Assembly: GCF_001949145.1 (NCBI RefSeq)
Contig: NW_019091357.1
Location: forward strand, 2,276,114-2,340,113
Direction: 5' to 3'
Source: Acanthaster planci
Lineage: Eukaryota; Echinodermata; Asteroidea; Valvatida; Acanthasteridae
Length of the DNA stretch: 64,000 nucleotides
Every line of letters starts with the position of its first letter. Position 1 is the stretch's first letter. Below the pieces are notes generated by a model. That model did no database searches. It was not told the origin of the DNA and was given only the letters and a program-made list of their open reading frames with translations. Positions 12,101-24,570 of the stretch are shown piece after piece. Both the position numbers and the translations under genes were made by a program.

Positions 12101-12500
12101 ATCAATTAAGGTTCTTTGACGCCCCACCTGCCGCGCGCGTTACCATGTACGCATGTTTGTTTGGGCCTGTGTTTCCAGAGAGTAATGTTTGATGGCTTTG
12201 ATATGATATCTCGTAAATTTAGCATTGATTCTGGGAGGGAAACTAAAGCCGTGGACTGTATCGCTTCCAGTTTACAACTGAAGACCGCCGCGCTGTCACT
12301 GCGCTCATGCTCAATTAGTTTTGATTATGTTCGGCCGTGTAACGACGCACTCAACCATTACCAAGCAGTCAATTCGCTTACAATACTGGCGAGATTTTCT
12401 CGCACTACAGTGAAACAGAAAACTGTATCAACAATGGCAACCACATTACCTTGAAGTGAATTCGATATTATCTTGAGTTGGAAGTTGCATACTATAGTGT
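9140..12500. other. Intron 1 segment with a CpG-rich patch
   Basis: No gene is recognised. The 5' part is moderately AT-rich with C-runs near 9715 and 10481. From about 11740 to 12140 the DNA becomes GC- and CpG-rich, with open frames on both strands that I attribute to composition. No coding domain, splice-bounded exon or transposon end was identified. Confidence 0.5.
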
Positions 12501-12514
12501 ATGTTCCCTTTAGT

Positions 12515-12556
12515 TTTATTTATTTATTTATTTATCATTATTATTATTATTATTAT
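12515..12556 (+). repeat. (TTTA)n-(TTA)n microsatellite
   Basis: TTTA units (12515-12534) pass directly into TTA/ATT units (12536-12556). It is a compound AT microsatellite just upstream of the octamer and TATA box near 12602-12650. Confidence 0.9.
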
Positions 12557-12601
12557 ATTCTGAAGCATCATGTTTTTTTTAATATACTTTCGTTAAAACG
12601 C

Positions 12602-12658
12602 ATGCAAATACATTGTCGTATGCATAACTATGCCTGTATACTATAAAAGGGGCGGGAC
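12602..12658 (+). promoter_or_regulatory. Octamer plus TATA box, candidate alternative promoter
   Basis: An exact POU octamer ATGCAAAT (12602-12609) lies about 33 bp upstream of a consensus TATA box, TATAAAAG, at 12642-12649. A GC box-like GGGGCGGG follows directly. Just downstream a near-exact unit AAAACTGAGGGGTT is repeated twice (about 12659-12693), where a start site would fall. A complete CRE (TGACGTCA, 12799-12806) follows. The motif arrangement is promoter-like, but no ATG exon with a clear donor was recognised nearby, so it may be a non-coding start, an enhancer or chance. Confidence 0.3.
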
Positions 12659-12859
12659 AAAACTGAGGGGTTTTTCAAAACTGAGGGGTTCTCTGTTCAT
12701 AAAGAGCGACTCCACTTAAATTAGATGTACGCTTCGTGGTTATTCGCTTAAAATCTCAACCTTGTCGCCTAATTTATGTCATGAGTCGTCTATGCTTATG
12801 ACGTCACGAATCGGTCAAAGGTTGCCAGTGTATAAACTAAATGCCATGACAGAAAGTTT

Positions 12860-15800
12860 ATGCATGAACTTGTAGTTCACAGATCGGAAGAAAGTAGGGT
12901 GGAATTTTTTTGTGAAATTTGTCCTTTCCCTCAAAAGAAATTGGCACAATTTTCTTCGGGGTTGCTGGATGTCCAGATGTTTAAACATTTAGCTTGTTGT
13001 CTTAAGTCTCAAATGTTTTTCTTTCCTTTATCGTTATCAAATGTCAAGCTAAATCTGCATAATGAATAAAGGAAAAAAGGTGTGGACTTGCTTTCATCTC
13101 AAGTCTTCCTTGGATCATGCGGTACAATTTGTATTTACATCATGCTTGGATACCTGAATTTTGCTTTATTTCATATTATTAATTTTAGTGTGGCAGCCGT
13201 AATTTTGCATATCACACTCCAGAAATTGTACTCTTTGGTGAGGTTCCGTCAATCACCCAGCCTTTACTCTGTCCCCTCATGCATGTATTTATGATAAGCT
13301 TTCTGCCCGGTCAGTTAAACAGCACGGAGGACAGACGGACAGACAACTTAATAAACCCGCAGTGGAGAAAATAGTGTTGATGAATTGAACGATTCCGTTT
13401 ATACAACACCCGTGCAGGGTACCTGCGCGGGAGAGCGTGGGGCGCCGGGCGCGCTCTGACGGCGGGTAGCGTGTGGAAGTGACGGATGGCATGCTCGCCG
13501 GTCCGTGACAAACTCCGTGTCCTGATGAAACGCCGGCACTGATCAGAACAGGCAGTGACCAGCGCGTCAATTGGGCAGACCATCGGAAGCAAATTAGCCA
13601 ACAAATAGTTGGCCGCGTTGAGCTGAGACACACGGCCTTTTGGTTCTTGGAGAGCTTTAGCGGGATTTTTCTGAGGTCGACCAGATGGAAATATGGGTGT
13701 GGACGGTTAAGTTACGCGACTCGCCCATCTTCTCCAAGCATTTTCAGCAATGGGACAAAATCCGCAGCTTCTGCCTCAAAATACCTGGCATTATGGTGCC
13801 TCGTTAATGATCAAATTCATACGGTTTCCAGTTGGGGAAAATCAACTTTTATATTTGAATATTTATGATTGTCATGACTATTCTTATCGCTATGAGGCGA
13901 GATACAAAGTTTTCACTTAGTTAAACATGCAATGACTTTTTTTGCGATCTGAAAATACTCTTTTCAGTTCCACAATAGTCAATGCTTTTCTCAAATTTTG
14001 TTTTTACTCCCGTGACTACACTAGGAAGACACTTACTTAAAACTGCATAGTTTTCTCGGTTATAAAAAACCCATGATCCATCCTCGCTAAGAATCCTGCG
14101 GTCTAGGACAGGAATCTGTGTATTTTGCAAGGTCTTTAAGTTATTTTTTTGCTAGGTTTCTGGATGTGGAAAAGCTGCTTGAGATCTTTAACGCTCGCCG
14201 GAGGGGGCGTGGAAATTTTAAAAATGCCAAATGTTGAACTTATGCGCTTCGCGATAATTATCATTCACCGAGGAGTCGCATTAATATATGAATTATTCTC
14301 GATTCGGCCGACTTCCTTGTTAAATTTCTGTCATCTTTTATGTATGGTCAAAGTATCTAAGCACGAATTAATTGTTGTTGGCTTAAAATATGGTTCAGTT
14401 GCACTGAACAGTTACTGACGAAGCCCTGCCTCCATCATGTTTTGCGCCAGAATCTAGATACTTCTTTCGTTTACAAACACCGAGCGCCATTTTGCATGGG
14501 CGGCTGTGAGTTTAATTTGCCTGGTCAACAACAACGCATTTGCCAAAAACTGCACATTTACCTGCTCTGGGTATTGAAAAGAGGACCTGTAATTTAGTTT
14601 TCTGTTAGTATCTGTTAATTTTTACTGTTTTTTTAATGTTGCGTGTTTTTATAGACTTATATAAACTCTTCAAAATTGATGGACGACTACAGAGTTCCCA
14701 TGGGCTAAAACTATACTGTTGTGAAGTGGCGAAAGAAGAAATATACAGACTTTCAGTGAATTCTGGTAGCTTCATTGCCATGCAAATTCGGGGCTGATAG
14801 AAATGTTACTGTTTGATGGACATATTCTGGCGCACAAAGGTCTTTCTGACATCCATTGTTGTCTGTTTCATTGGGCGTGAACGCAAAGAAACCAACCAAG
14901 GTTCCTTGCGACCAACTCGCTCTCACAGTCGGGCCTGTTTTTCTTAGCGCCGAGTCCTTACATGTGGACCCCGAGAAGGGCAGCTTTCCCAAAGTCAGCT
15001 GCCCGCTGTAACGGCTGGCTCGGTGTTTTGATAGGGATTACAATACATAGCGGTCAAGACAATTAGCGAGCTGGCTATAAGGATATTGGGTTTAAGAAAA
15101 TCAGCACGGAACAAGGGGCGAAGCTTCCGTTGTGGCGTGTTTTCCTTGTACGTTCAATAGTCGACGGTCAATGCCGAGAAAGGCACACGCTTCTTTGGAA
15201 GGGAACGCTTGAAGTTGGCAGTTTTCTTGGCGGTTTGTCCTGCCCCCCCCCCTCTGTCTTCAGTCCGGGGCAGTGCGAAGCATTGTCCGGGCTTCGGCAA
15301 GAGATCAGGGAAAGTAATCACTGAGACCAGAGTCGGCACAGAACTCAGTGATGATGTACAGGAGATCGTGGCCGCGGCGGGGGTGGTGTGTAACGGGCTC
15401 GATTTTTAGGGGATAACCGAGGGTAACCCCGAAGTACACTTTGCCGAGGTCGAGGGCATAGTTCCACGTTCCACTCACCCTGTCAGGCTGGACACTTTCG
15501 AACATGGACCATTGTGAGAAATGGACAACCCTCCATGTTTTCGCATCACGTGCAAGCAAATTTTCTTGAGAAGCCCCTAAACAAACCTTCATTTTTAACT
15601 CCATTATTGGTTCCTGTATTAGAGGTGAACAAAATGACGGCATCATTCGCGTTTATCTTTTTCTGAAAATGTCGTCAAATTGTTGTTAATTTTGTTGGAT
15701 TAAAAGATTTATTTTGTATGTACACTTTGTAAGTTAGTCAGTTGGTTACTTAATTGGTTAGGTAATTAGTTAGTTTTGTTAGTTTGGGAATTAAAAGGAG

Positions 15801-17600
15801 TTAAAAGGAGAAGTCTTTGATCAAACAATCACGCCGAACCCAACTGCTGTACTTGATATTGGTCATGTGAAAAAAAGAATGATGGCGCAGCCTGGTTCTG
15901 TTTACCTTAAACTGACCTTTGACCCCTAATACATGACCAATAAGAAAGAAAGGAAACTTCATTATGTCAGAGACCCCCCCCCGTAGGTTGTACGGGAACA
16001 ATCGCGGGTTTCCCCTGTCAGGAACCACGGCGTGCTGGGAGCTAGCGGCCCGCTCGGTACACCTGAGACGGGAGCCGCAGCAGCGAGCGAGCGCCGCTCC
16101 CCCCGCCAGGGACAATGCACTCTATTCACGCCGAGTTTGAACGAGTCTGGATTTGCCTGGTTCCAAAATAGTATTGTACACACACGCTTTTCTTTCCCCA
16201 TTTATTTGCAGACAGTTACAAACGTAGCTGTTGCGAATTGGAGCGGGAACTTTGACAGAGTGGAGAAAACTCGGATGGAGAAAAGTAACTGCAAAATTGA
16301 TTCGAGCTCGAGTGTTGAAGGGGAAAAAAAGAAAGAAACTCGAGCATCTATGTCTATTTGAGTATTGATTAAAAGACAGGACAGACCGCGTGCGGTTTGC
16401 AGTGTTTGTCTTTCAAGTTTAGTTTGATGTTATATACGCTTTTTGAGTGATAAATCCCTGGTGTGATTGGCCGAACACGGTTTTGGACGTCCTCGTTCAA
16501 CACAATTAGCAGTGCTTGCCTTGGCATGTGTCATATTTTCATAGCGCGGAACGGAATAACATCATTGAGCCCGAAGTTCTGTGTTGCGGTCAACTCTTTT
16601 CCAAAATGACTAATCTAAAAAACCACGGCAGCTTGTGCATTATGAGCACCCCCCCTAACACCCACACCATATCACGGCATGATAATTATGGGCCCAGTCT
16701 GTGTTTTCTAATACAGCTCGGCGAAGGAACCAGCACGTTTCTTCTGACAACAAAAGGGAGACTTGCCGAGTAAGGGAAATCTTAATCTTGGCATTGACTG
16801 CGGCATTCGGTCTTGTATTTTTTTTTTCGCTTGCCGGTCGGTCGTTGAATGACGGGGGACAAAGGCACGAGCTGGCAATGGTCAATGCTGTTTTTCTATG
16901 AAGTGGCGTTGGATGTGAATAAGTACATTGTATAGGAAGTTTTGAAGCACAATGTACGAAGGTAAAGTGCACTGTTTGAATGGGTCCAATGACCTTTAAC
17001 GAGATATGCATACTCCCCGACCCCCCCTCCACCACCACAGCGGCAGATTACTGCTGCTGTGTTTGAGATCTAGTTTACTAACCTCCGCTCAAAGGTGAAC
17101 ATTTCTGCTGTGCTGACGTCAAAAATTGCCGGCGCCCTAAATGAGGGGCGTGACCAGAAGGTACTCAAAGCAGGACGCCATTTGAAAAATTAATTCGGCG
17201 ATACACGCAAAAAGGTTTGCTACAGTTTTGAATGATATTGATGGCAATCTCAGGATTCACTTGTGAAATATACTTCAGGATCACCTGAAAAAAGTGATTC
17301 TTTCCTTCAGATGTGCGAGATGGTAGCGTTTAAAACGCTGATTTAAAGACATGATTAAAATTTCTAGAAGAATAATATATGAACGGCCTTATTAATAACC
17401 AGGTTAATTGTAAATATGCAGGGCAGACTTGAAGGCAAGTTGTTTTCCTTCTTGAACTCCACGGCAAATTGCGCAGAAGCGCTGCCGGCAAAATGTTTAC
17501 CTGATGGGTGGGATGACTCACGCCATCGAATATATGAATACACGAGCCAGCCATGCCTGATCAAAGCTGTTCTTGCACCGGCTAAACTTAGCTCTCTATC
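12860..17600. other. Intron 1 segment, no gene seen
   Basis: Open frames are short and unconvincing. The segment includes CpG-rich patches at about 13390-13630 and 16020-16120, long C runs near 15241 and 15975, a POU octamer (14780-14787), a GTTA-rich imperfect tandem (15729-15788) and a perfect 10-bp duplication (15791-15810). Confidence 0.5.
15729..15810 (+). repeat. Imperfect GTTA tandem followed by a 10-bp direct duplication
   Basis: Between 15729 and 15788 the motif GTTAGT/GGTTA recurs in a degenerate tandem. It is followed by two exact adjacent copies of TTAAAAGGAG (15791-15800 and 15801-15810). This is simple-sequence expansion in intronic DNA. Confidence 0.6.
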
Positions 17601-17611
17601 TCGCTTCGCTC

Positions 17612-17614
<3 letters not shown>

Positions 17615-17645
<31 letters not shown>
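17615..17645 (+). repeat. (CT)n microsatellite
   Basis: About fifteen uninterrupted CT units in intron 1. A T8 and then a G10 run follow at about 17703-17721. Confidence 0.95.
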
Positions 17646-17650
<5 letters not shown>

Positions 17651-18323
17651 AGCTCTGCTGGACGATTTTTGAATTCTGTCTCGGCTCATTCCGCACCCCT
17701 CTCTTTTTTTTGGGGGGGGGGAGGGTTGTATTCGGTTCTTTATTCAACAGTGGTGCATTCCAAGTCAATCATTTGGGTCTAGGATTCGGACTCTGTGCAC
17801 GTGCTTAACAATGAGGAGGTCACTCGGTGAGTGTGATGCCAGCCTGGTTTGGAGAACACATGACTCCGAAGACAGCTTCCCTTGGGAAGCGAAAATGACG
17901 GCACCGATGCAAAAGGAGAATTTTGTTTGTGATTCCAGTGATTGAAATCCACTCAGGATCGCTAAAATACTGAAATCATTCCAGTAAATCACACAGCTCT
18001 TGTGAACATTTCGGTGGTTTATGTATCATAATTTTGCAAAAAGAGTAGGCCTAAGTCGAAATGAATACTGACCCAATCGTACACGCAGCTGGCGTTAGAG
18101 AGAGACGGGAAAATGTGCTTAAGTGGAAGAGAAGGAAAAGGACATTTAAGCTCATTCTTTTCGAGGGTAAGCCCAAAACAAATGGCTATTGAAGGTGACA
18201 TTTTCATAAGGCTACTTTTCAATTTGAAGCAAAGATTTGGTCAATTAATAATATTAAATTAGGTCAATGGTTTCTGCATAAACACAGACCCAGGCAAACC
18301 ACTGACAGTTAATTGCATTTTAA

Positions 18324-18834
18324 AGAGCGCCTCTTTAAGGAAAACATGTTTTCTCGGATTTTATCTGTTCAAATAATCATGGAAGCATGCACATAGAACG
18401 CAGTGTCATTTGTCTTCAGAGCTCAACTATAACAAGCTAAAAAGGGCCTTTTTTCTGTTTATGCCAAGATGCGAATTCTGAATGTAGATTGCGTCATACG
18501 GAGAAAACACAGACAACGAAGGGAGCCCTCTCCCTGTGTTTGTAGTGGATAAACCCTATGCATGCAAAATAATAAATGTAGCCATTGTTTGGCATGCAAA
18601 AGGTTTATCCACTATGAACACAGGGCGAGGGTTTCCCTTCCTTTTCTCTATTTTCTACGAATGACGCAATCTACATTCAGAATTCGCATCTTGGCATGAA
18701 CAGAATAAAAAGTCCTTTCAAGCTTATTAAAGTTTAGCTCTGAAGACAAAATGACACTGCATTCGATTTGGATGCTTCCAAGTTAATTTGAACAGACAAA
18801 ATCAGAGAAAACATGTTTTCCTTAGAGGTGTTCT
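18324..18834. mobile_element. 511-bp foldback element with TTAA flanks
   Basis: Two inverted arms of about 245 bp each (left to about 18565, right from about 18592) are separated by a loop of about 26 bp. The arms are roughly 80-85 percent identical by eye, with blocks such as AAGGAAAACATGTTTTCTC, TGCCAAGATGCGAATTCTG and GTGGATAAACC matching in inverse orientation. Both ends abut TTAA (18320-18323 and 18835-18838), and the first internal bases match: AGAGCGCCTC on the left, AGAACACCTC in reverse on the right. This looks like a non-autonomous foldback or long-TIR MITE that inserted at TTAA. No transposase is encoded. The TTAA target suggests a piggyBac-like mobiliser, but the end sequence is not a textbook piggyBac terminus. 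Confidence 0.75.
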
Positions 18835-19619
18835 TTAACGATTTGTTTAGGAAATTGTGTTATCTGTCCTTCCTTAACTTCTCCAAGGCGTCTAGTTCCC
18901 ATCGTCACTACATACTGAGGGTATGCAGCGCGTGTGCTGGCCTCGTCGTTTGATTGATGAGCCTTGTATACATGAATCACACCTAGGCCATAACTGATAT
19001 GGGGGGGGTAGATTGGGTACCAGACCGGATCTCGAACCAACGCTTGGCCGCGGTAGGGAAAAAAAAAGGAAGGGTGCTTCATTTCACGTGCGGTTTTGCG
19101 AAGTTGAGTTTCTCTGTACCAAGGTGTGACGGCGTGAAAATCTGTCCTGTGCGTTAGCACCTCAAGCCAGGGCGAGAAGTACCGTGCCCGCGGGGCATAC
19201 CGCCCGCCGACCAGCAAGCCGTGTGCACGCGGGCTCTTCCCCCCTCTCGCTCCCATTTTGTTCGGGTTAAATCATACGCTTCGCCGCCAACGAATTGGAC
19301 GTTTCTCCTGCATCTTTCTTACCAATTTGGGTCGGGAAATGAGCCCACCGTGCCGTGCCGTATATCAACGCTGTGTGCATATTTTCTGGCGGAGATCGGC
19401 AGCTTTCTCGCTTTCCACCCGGATAATTTTTCTTTCTTCAAAACTCGTCCCCCACGTCCCCGCTACGGTTGTGGATGAAAACGTGCGTCTGTTGAGACAT
19501 GGACAAGTGAACGGTCCCGTCCGTGCCACTATTTTTTTCTCTTTTCCCTCCCGCTAGGGATGAGTGCTAGACTGTCGGCACAACTTTTTCAATGGCCACG
19601 ATAGCGCTACCCTTCACAC

Positions 19620-19785
19620 ACCCTTAATATAATTAAGCAGTGGTATCAATCGCTGAAATTGCATCGCCTGGTTTCCCGCGTTAATTGAACATCGATAATT
19701 CAATCTCAATTCACTGATTAACGCTGCCGAATTATTGAAATTGCACTGGCCATTTCAATAAGCGAATAATTGATTCCCGCACTTC
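19620..19785. promoter_or_regulatory. ATTA/ATCGAT-rich block, candidate enhancer
   Basis: The block contains many TAAT/ATTA cores and TTCAATAA/ATTGAA elements, including AACATCGATAATTCAAT, in DNA flanked by GC-rich stretches. Interleaving of homeodomain-, Pbx/Cut-like and CCAAT-like words is typical of conserved developmental enhancers. This is a visual judgement; no alignment was possible. Confidence 0.2.
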
Positions 19786-20730
19786 GGCCCGGGTGCGTAC
19801 AGTTGGTGGCGTTGTTGTCCATCGCTCCCATATCAAATTAGCCGCACGTGGTGAATGCAAGGCATGGCCAATGCCTGGAACGTATCCCCTCTTCCCCTCG
19901 TGAAAAGAAATTCCAAGTCCTGCTAGAGGGTCCAGCGCGCCCGCCTAGGTAGCCTGGCCTGAGTTTTAGACGCGGGATACGCCGTCACCTATCCACACTA
20001 CTACGGTAACGTGATTTATATGCGCGGCTCTCGCGTCTTTCCTTTCCATCGGTAATTGAGTCAAGAGTGAGATCGAGCCCAACTGTAAAATGACTTGATT
20101 ACGGTGCCTGGAATGCCAGATAAATCTTGCCTGTCGACTTCCCCAAGCCCCCACTATCCCAGCCAAGAAGAAGGAGTAGAAAACCGAAGGGAAACTCCGC
20201 TCGTTTCGGTGTGTGCTCGCTGCATGCATGATGCGCTCGCCAGAGACTGTTCAATTTCGGTGGCTGCTTGCTATTCAGCCGTCGTATCTTCTGGTCTCCT
20301 TGGAGACTGGGTATCGCTGACTGGCTATTCATATTGTCCTGTCGCCCTCTGCCGCCGATATGTCCTCCGAGACCCAGTATCTATGACTGTTTGTTCACCG
20401 TTCACAATCCAACTCATTTCTGTTATTAATAGAAGTCATTTAAGTCTGGTGCTCGCGTCCCGAATGTGCCGATAAAATGCACAACGAGAAAACCTTAATT
20501 GGTAACTTACTCCAATCTGACTTGGAAGCATTTCCTTTTTTTATCAGTTCATGTAGTAGCCTATGCATCTCAGGAAAGAAAAACACTCGCGGTTTATTTC
20601 ATTCCCCAAATACCATGTGGCCAAGTCCAATTTGGGAACGTCACAAAATATGCGTTGTTTTTTTTAAAATGAACACCGTTACCCGTATTAAAGGTCAGTT
20701 GTTCGATGCAAATACTGCAAGGTGTGAGTT

Positions 20731-20755
20731 CGACACTGACATTCTTCCAGTGTCG
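20731..20755. repeat. Short perfect hairpin (8-bp arms)
   Basis: CGACACTG and its exact inverse CAGTGTCG are separated by 9 bp. It may be a remnant of a CACTG-ended MITE family, like the element at 30299, or a small structural motif. Confidence 0.4.
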
Positions 20756-21551
20756 ATTCTTGGCGGCGAATCGACGATTTCGTAGTATTATGCGATAATA
20801 GGGAGCAACGGCTGTTGCTAGCGAGTATTCGATACTTGTCAATCGTGAAACCCTGAACTGCAGTTCGAAAAAAAAATAGTGGTCTCGGATGATCCGAGTT
20901 GATGCCCCCGAATAACAGTGAGCTGAATACCAATGAAAAGATAGTCTGTCCGCGGTGCTACGGTGACGATCACTTAGGGCCACTTTTTCTCCCGGTTGAA
21001 TTCCGCTGTAAAGATGCGATTTTTTTAAAAAGTCGATTTCAAATGTTGCAAATTGTGTTCATATTAATTATTCGGTAGTCGAAACCTCTGCTGCGGATGT
21101 GAAGCTGGCGGTAGAGGCACGAGGCTTTAAGTATTAACCCCGTCGCTCTTTCTGTGGTACTGCGTTTATCTGAAATTAATCCAAAGTTAATTATAACCCT
21201 CCCAAAAGCGTCAGTGTGGTTTAAATCTCTTCATTAATCTAACTTGGCTTCGTCATGCTCTGATTTTGGCTGTCACATTTTGGCTGTGACGAATTAATCC
21301 TCTGAATAATGGAGCAGTGTCTCTATCGCCTCGTGCGTCCCAACAGAGACATCACACGGTCTCAAGGCAGGCGCAAAGTTGAGTGTAGGTTCACTTCTTT
21401 TTTTTTCTAACAGTTAACGCTTGGATATGAGTCGGGCACCCGAACTAAGCCGCGGTCGCATGCGAAACCGTGATTTAGAAAATGACCGTGTGTTCCTCGC
21501 ACACCGAACGCTTCCTCAGATCGCCTACCGGTTGTGAGAAAGTGATTTGCA

Positions 21552-21595
21552 ATGCAAATATTCATTCATAATATCCCAAGGCGCTTGCCATTGTT
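21552..21595. promoter_or_regulatory. POU octamer and SOX-type motif pair
   Basis: An exact octamer ATGCAAAT (21552-21559) is followed about 30 bp later by CATTGTTT (SOX-like, 21589-21596), in AT-rich DNA. The motifs are seen directly; enhancer function is inference. Confidence 0.2.
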
Positions 21596-22439
21596 TTTCC
21601 TCGCTTGCATTAAAAAGGGTCAAATATTCAAATCCATTAAGCTTAAAACCGCAAAGATGAACCGCTCATGAGTTTGTTTGTTGGATTTGTTTTCGTGATT
21701 CACCGCTCCCCAATTTGCCTGACAGATTGTTTACCAAGCCCGCCCTACTTTAGGCCTACATTAAAAAAAAAGGACACTTTTGAGAAAAGACTCATCTTTG
21801 TAGTGTATCACATTGATGATACACGTGACTTGTATGTTGAAATATCGTCACATTCATCTTGTGAACCTCTCCAAAGCTGGAAACCAATCACCGACAGTAT
21901 CAAGTTAAAATAACTGGAAACCTAATAAGGCCGTAAGACCCCATACTTCTCTTCTTTTTAAAGTCTCCGTCAAAACAATGCAATGTACTCATGCAGGAAC
22001 GTATCCCAACTTCTAGGAGCATGCGCAATGGATGACGTGAATATGTCCTCGCTGGCCATTGTACTGCAGTCCTTTTCACAATGGGGTCGAGGTGGAATTG
22101 TATGCAGGAGGTTGTTTCCATTGAGCCGAATGTACTCCTGTAGACAAGAATCCTCGCCGGTTTTTTGCTCGAACAAATTCAGTATCCACAGGACAGAACT
22201 GCAGTTATTAAGTGCATTTTCGCATGCTACGACAGGTGAATTTATATTGGACTGATCTGAAGGGAGAAGATTTTTACAATTTAAACAAAACAAATGCAGT
22301 TCTACGTCTTTGTAAAAAATTAGAGCCCGTGAATTTATCTACTCAGACTGTAAGGCAGTGTTTGACGACGAAAAATCTATAATCCTGGTTATTTTTTTTC
22401 ATACTGTTCTAGCGAAATTATCTCACTGTACGACTTAGG

Positions 22440-22456
22440 AAATGGACGGTCCATTT
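22440..22456. repeat. 17-bp palindrome AAATGGAC-G-GTCCATTT
   Basis: Two exact 8-bp inverse arms flank a single central base. The word GGACGGTC or TCCGTCC recurs several times within the next 200 bp (near 22513 and 22558), suggesting a small local repeat family or a factor-binding cluster. Confidence 0.4.
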
Positions 22457-24553
22457 GTTGAGCGCCCAAAGCCAAGAATAACCGTCTCAGCCTTATCAGC
22501 CTTATTTGCTTGGACGGTCAGTTCCAATGGTCCATTCCGATGAAAATTTTGGATTTTCCGTCCGATTTTGTAAAGTGTTCATTCATTGGGATACAAACTG
22601 TCCGTTCAATTCCACCCAAAACTTGACAGTCGTTCTAGATAAGGGTTCATTTTTCCTTTTCGTTTCCATTTTAGTTCAATCGATTTATGTTTGTGCCGAA
22701 CGGTCCAAGAGGAATCGATAATACGTTTTCTTTTTACCGTGCAGAAGGCGTAATCGGATCAGGAATAATTCTATTTCAATTTTAGATTGAAGTCATTACA
22801 AAATGAAACAAATTTAGGGCTTATTTTTCGTCTATCGCCAATCAAGCCACGTGAAGTCAATTTAAGAACAGTCGAAATACAGTCAAACCTCATTAATAAG
22901 AGGTCGTTCGGACTTTGCAGATTATGAAAGGAACCTTAAATTATAACTAATGAAAGAATGCACGACAAAGGATTGGAACCTTACAATTTCCTTGATAATG
23001 AGCGGGAAAGTTGTGTTAGCAGTGCTCTAACGATGTTTGACTGTATAATGTGTATATAGCACCAACATCCAATTCAGCCCGAAGTAATCATGCGACATAT
23101 CAACATGCAGTGCCCTGAGATAGTTATGTGACATTCACACCTTTTATCTATTCAGTATGCTTTGATACTGTGGTGGAGGTAACTTTTTTATCACATTGTC
23201 AAATTTACAAATTTGACACTGAACTGAAAAAAAAGCATGACTGGCATCACCCCCATAATTCAGGATGTCAGCGGTGAGACAGTTGCGGACGCTAATAGGG
23301 CTCACCTGTCATTAATTCGCGTCAACCGAGAAAATAAATTATCGCGCTCGGGGTTGTATTTTGCTTGGCGATTTGGCTGAATTACCGCGAATTATATGAT
23401 CGGCCATCCGTGGGCCCTGGTCTGTCACGGGGGCCGGGGACATATCTAACTCTCCCCACGAAATCAGCCCCGCGAAGCACGGGGTATCCTAAAAACAACA
23501 ACTGGAAATCTGGGGTCGCGGGAGCGCAGAAACCGTATCCGGGCGAAGGAATTTGGGAAGGAGCGGGTTCAATGACCGGAGAGACAGGCCACCTCTCCTG
23601 GTATCCCGGTATGTTTGTCTCCCATCTCCTCCTTGGTGTCGTAGGCCAGAGACCCTTGCTTGAGGCGGCTCGACCCCTTTGCTCCCGTAATGCTTTTACC
23701 TTCTGCGATGCCAAGACTTTTTCCTCATCCCTTCCAAAACACGCGTCTTGGTGTGGTGTCGACAATTTGAGATTGCCTCGGTCGTCAACAGTCGTCTCAG
23801 TTTTAGTCGGCGAGATGTGGGGGGAAAAATAATATTTTCAACAGAACACCAAGTGGTGAATTAATTGGATGTTGCGGGAAGGCGACGGACCGTGAAACCA
23901 GTGACCTCAATGGGCCACCGTCAGATTTCCTCCAAGTGTCTTGGCCTTGTAGAAATTAAAAGCCCCCAACCCCGTCATTGTCGAGAGACATTAAAGTGTG
24001 TCTTGTAACTGACAGAATTCACCGTGTCTCCTTGTCATTCGTTCTCAGCATCCTCAGCATTTGTTCTTGTCCAGCGGACGCGCTGCGCCCGTCAGGACAA
24101 CAAGTTGAATCCCGTCAAATCAGGCCTCATTATGGTGAATCTTGCATGAGGAGGGTTGGTTTCCAGTAGCCGTAAATTGATTCCGACTTAATTATACCCT
24201 GCAGGAAATTAACGACATTAACCACTCGCAAACAGATCCTTACATCCACTCTTACCGAATCGATCATCATCAATTCCTATTCATAAGCAACTTATACGCA
24301 GACTTATTTTCATTGGAAGCAGCTGGAAAGTTTGCCTAAGAATTAAGATTGCTTCATGACTGTGACGGATTCGCTCAGTTCCACCTCCGAAACCAACTCG
24401 CTCACCTTTGCACGAGTAGTTTTAATCAAAACAACAGCTCTGTACCAAACCTCATCGCCATTTATGGCTCCGCTTCACAACTTAGGCCATTAACTATATG
24501 TAGGCCTAATGGAAGAAATGTTTAGACATTTAATCCTTCAAGCCACGTTTTGA

Positions 24554-24570
24554 AAGAATTCGGAATTCTT
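24554..24570. repeat. 17-bp palindrome AAGAATTC-G-GAATTCTT
   Basis: Exact 8-bp arms flank one central base. A further half-site AAAGAATTC lies just downstream (about 24574-24582). It resembles an inverted-repeat factor site or chance; no transposon ends are visible. Confidence 0.4.

Noticed and set aside
23365-23832. 155-codon frame in a GC-rich patch
   Set aside because: The opposite strand is open over the same bases (about 127 codons), the usual effect of GC-rich composition; no domain is recognisable.
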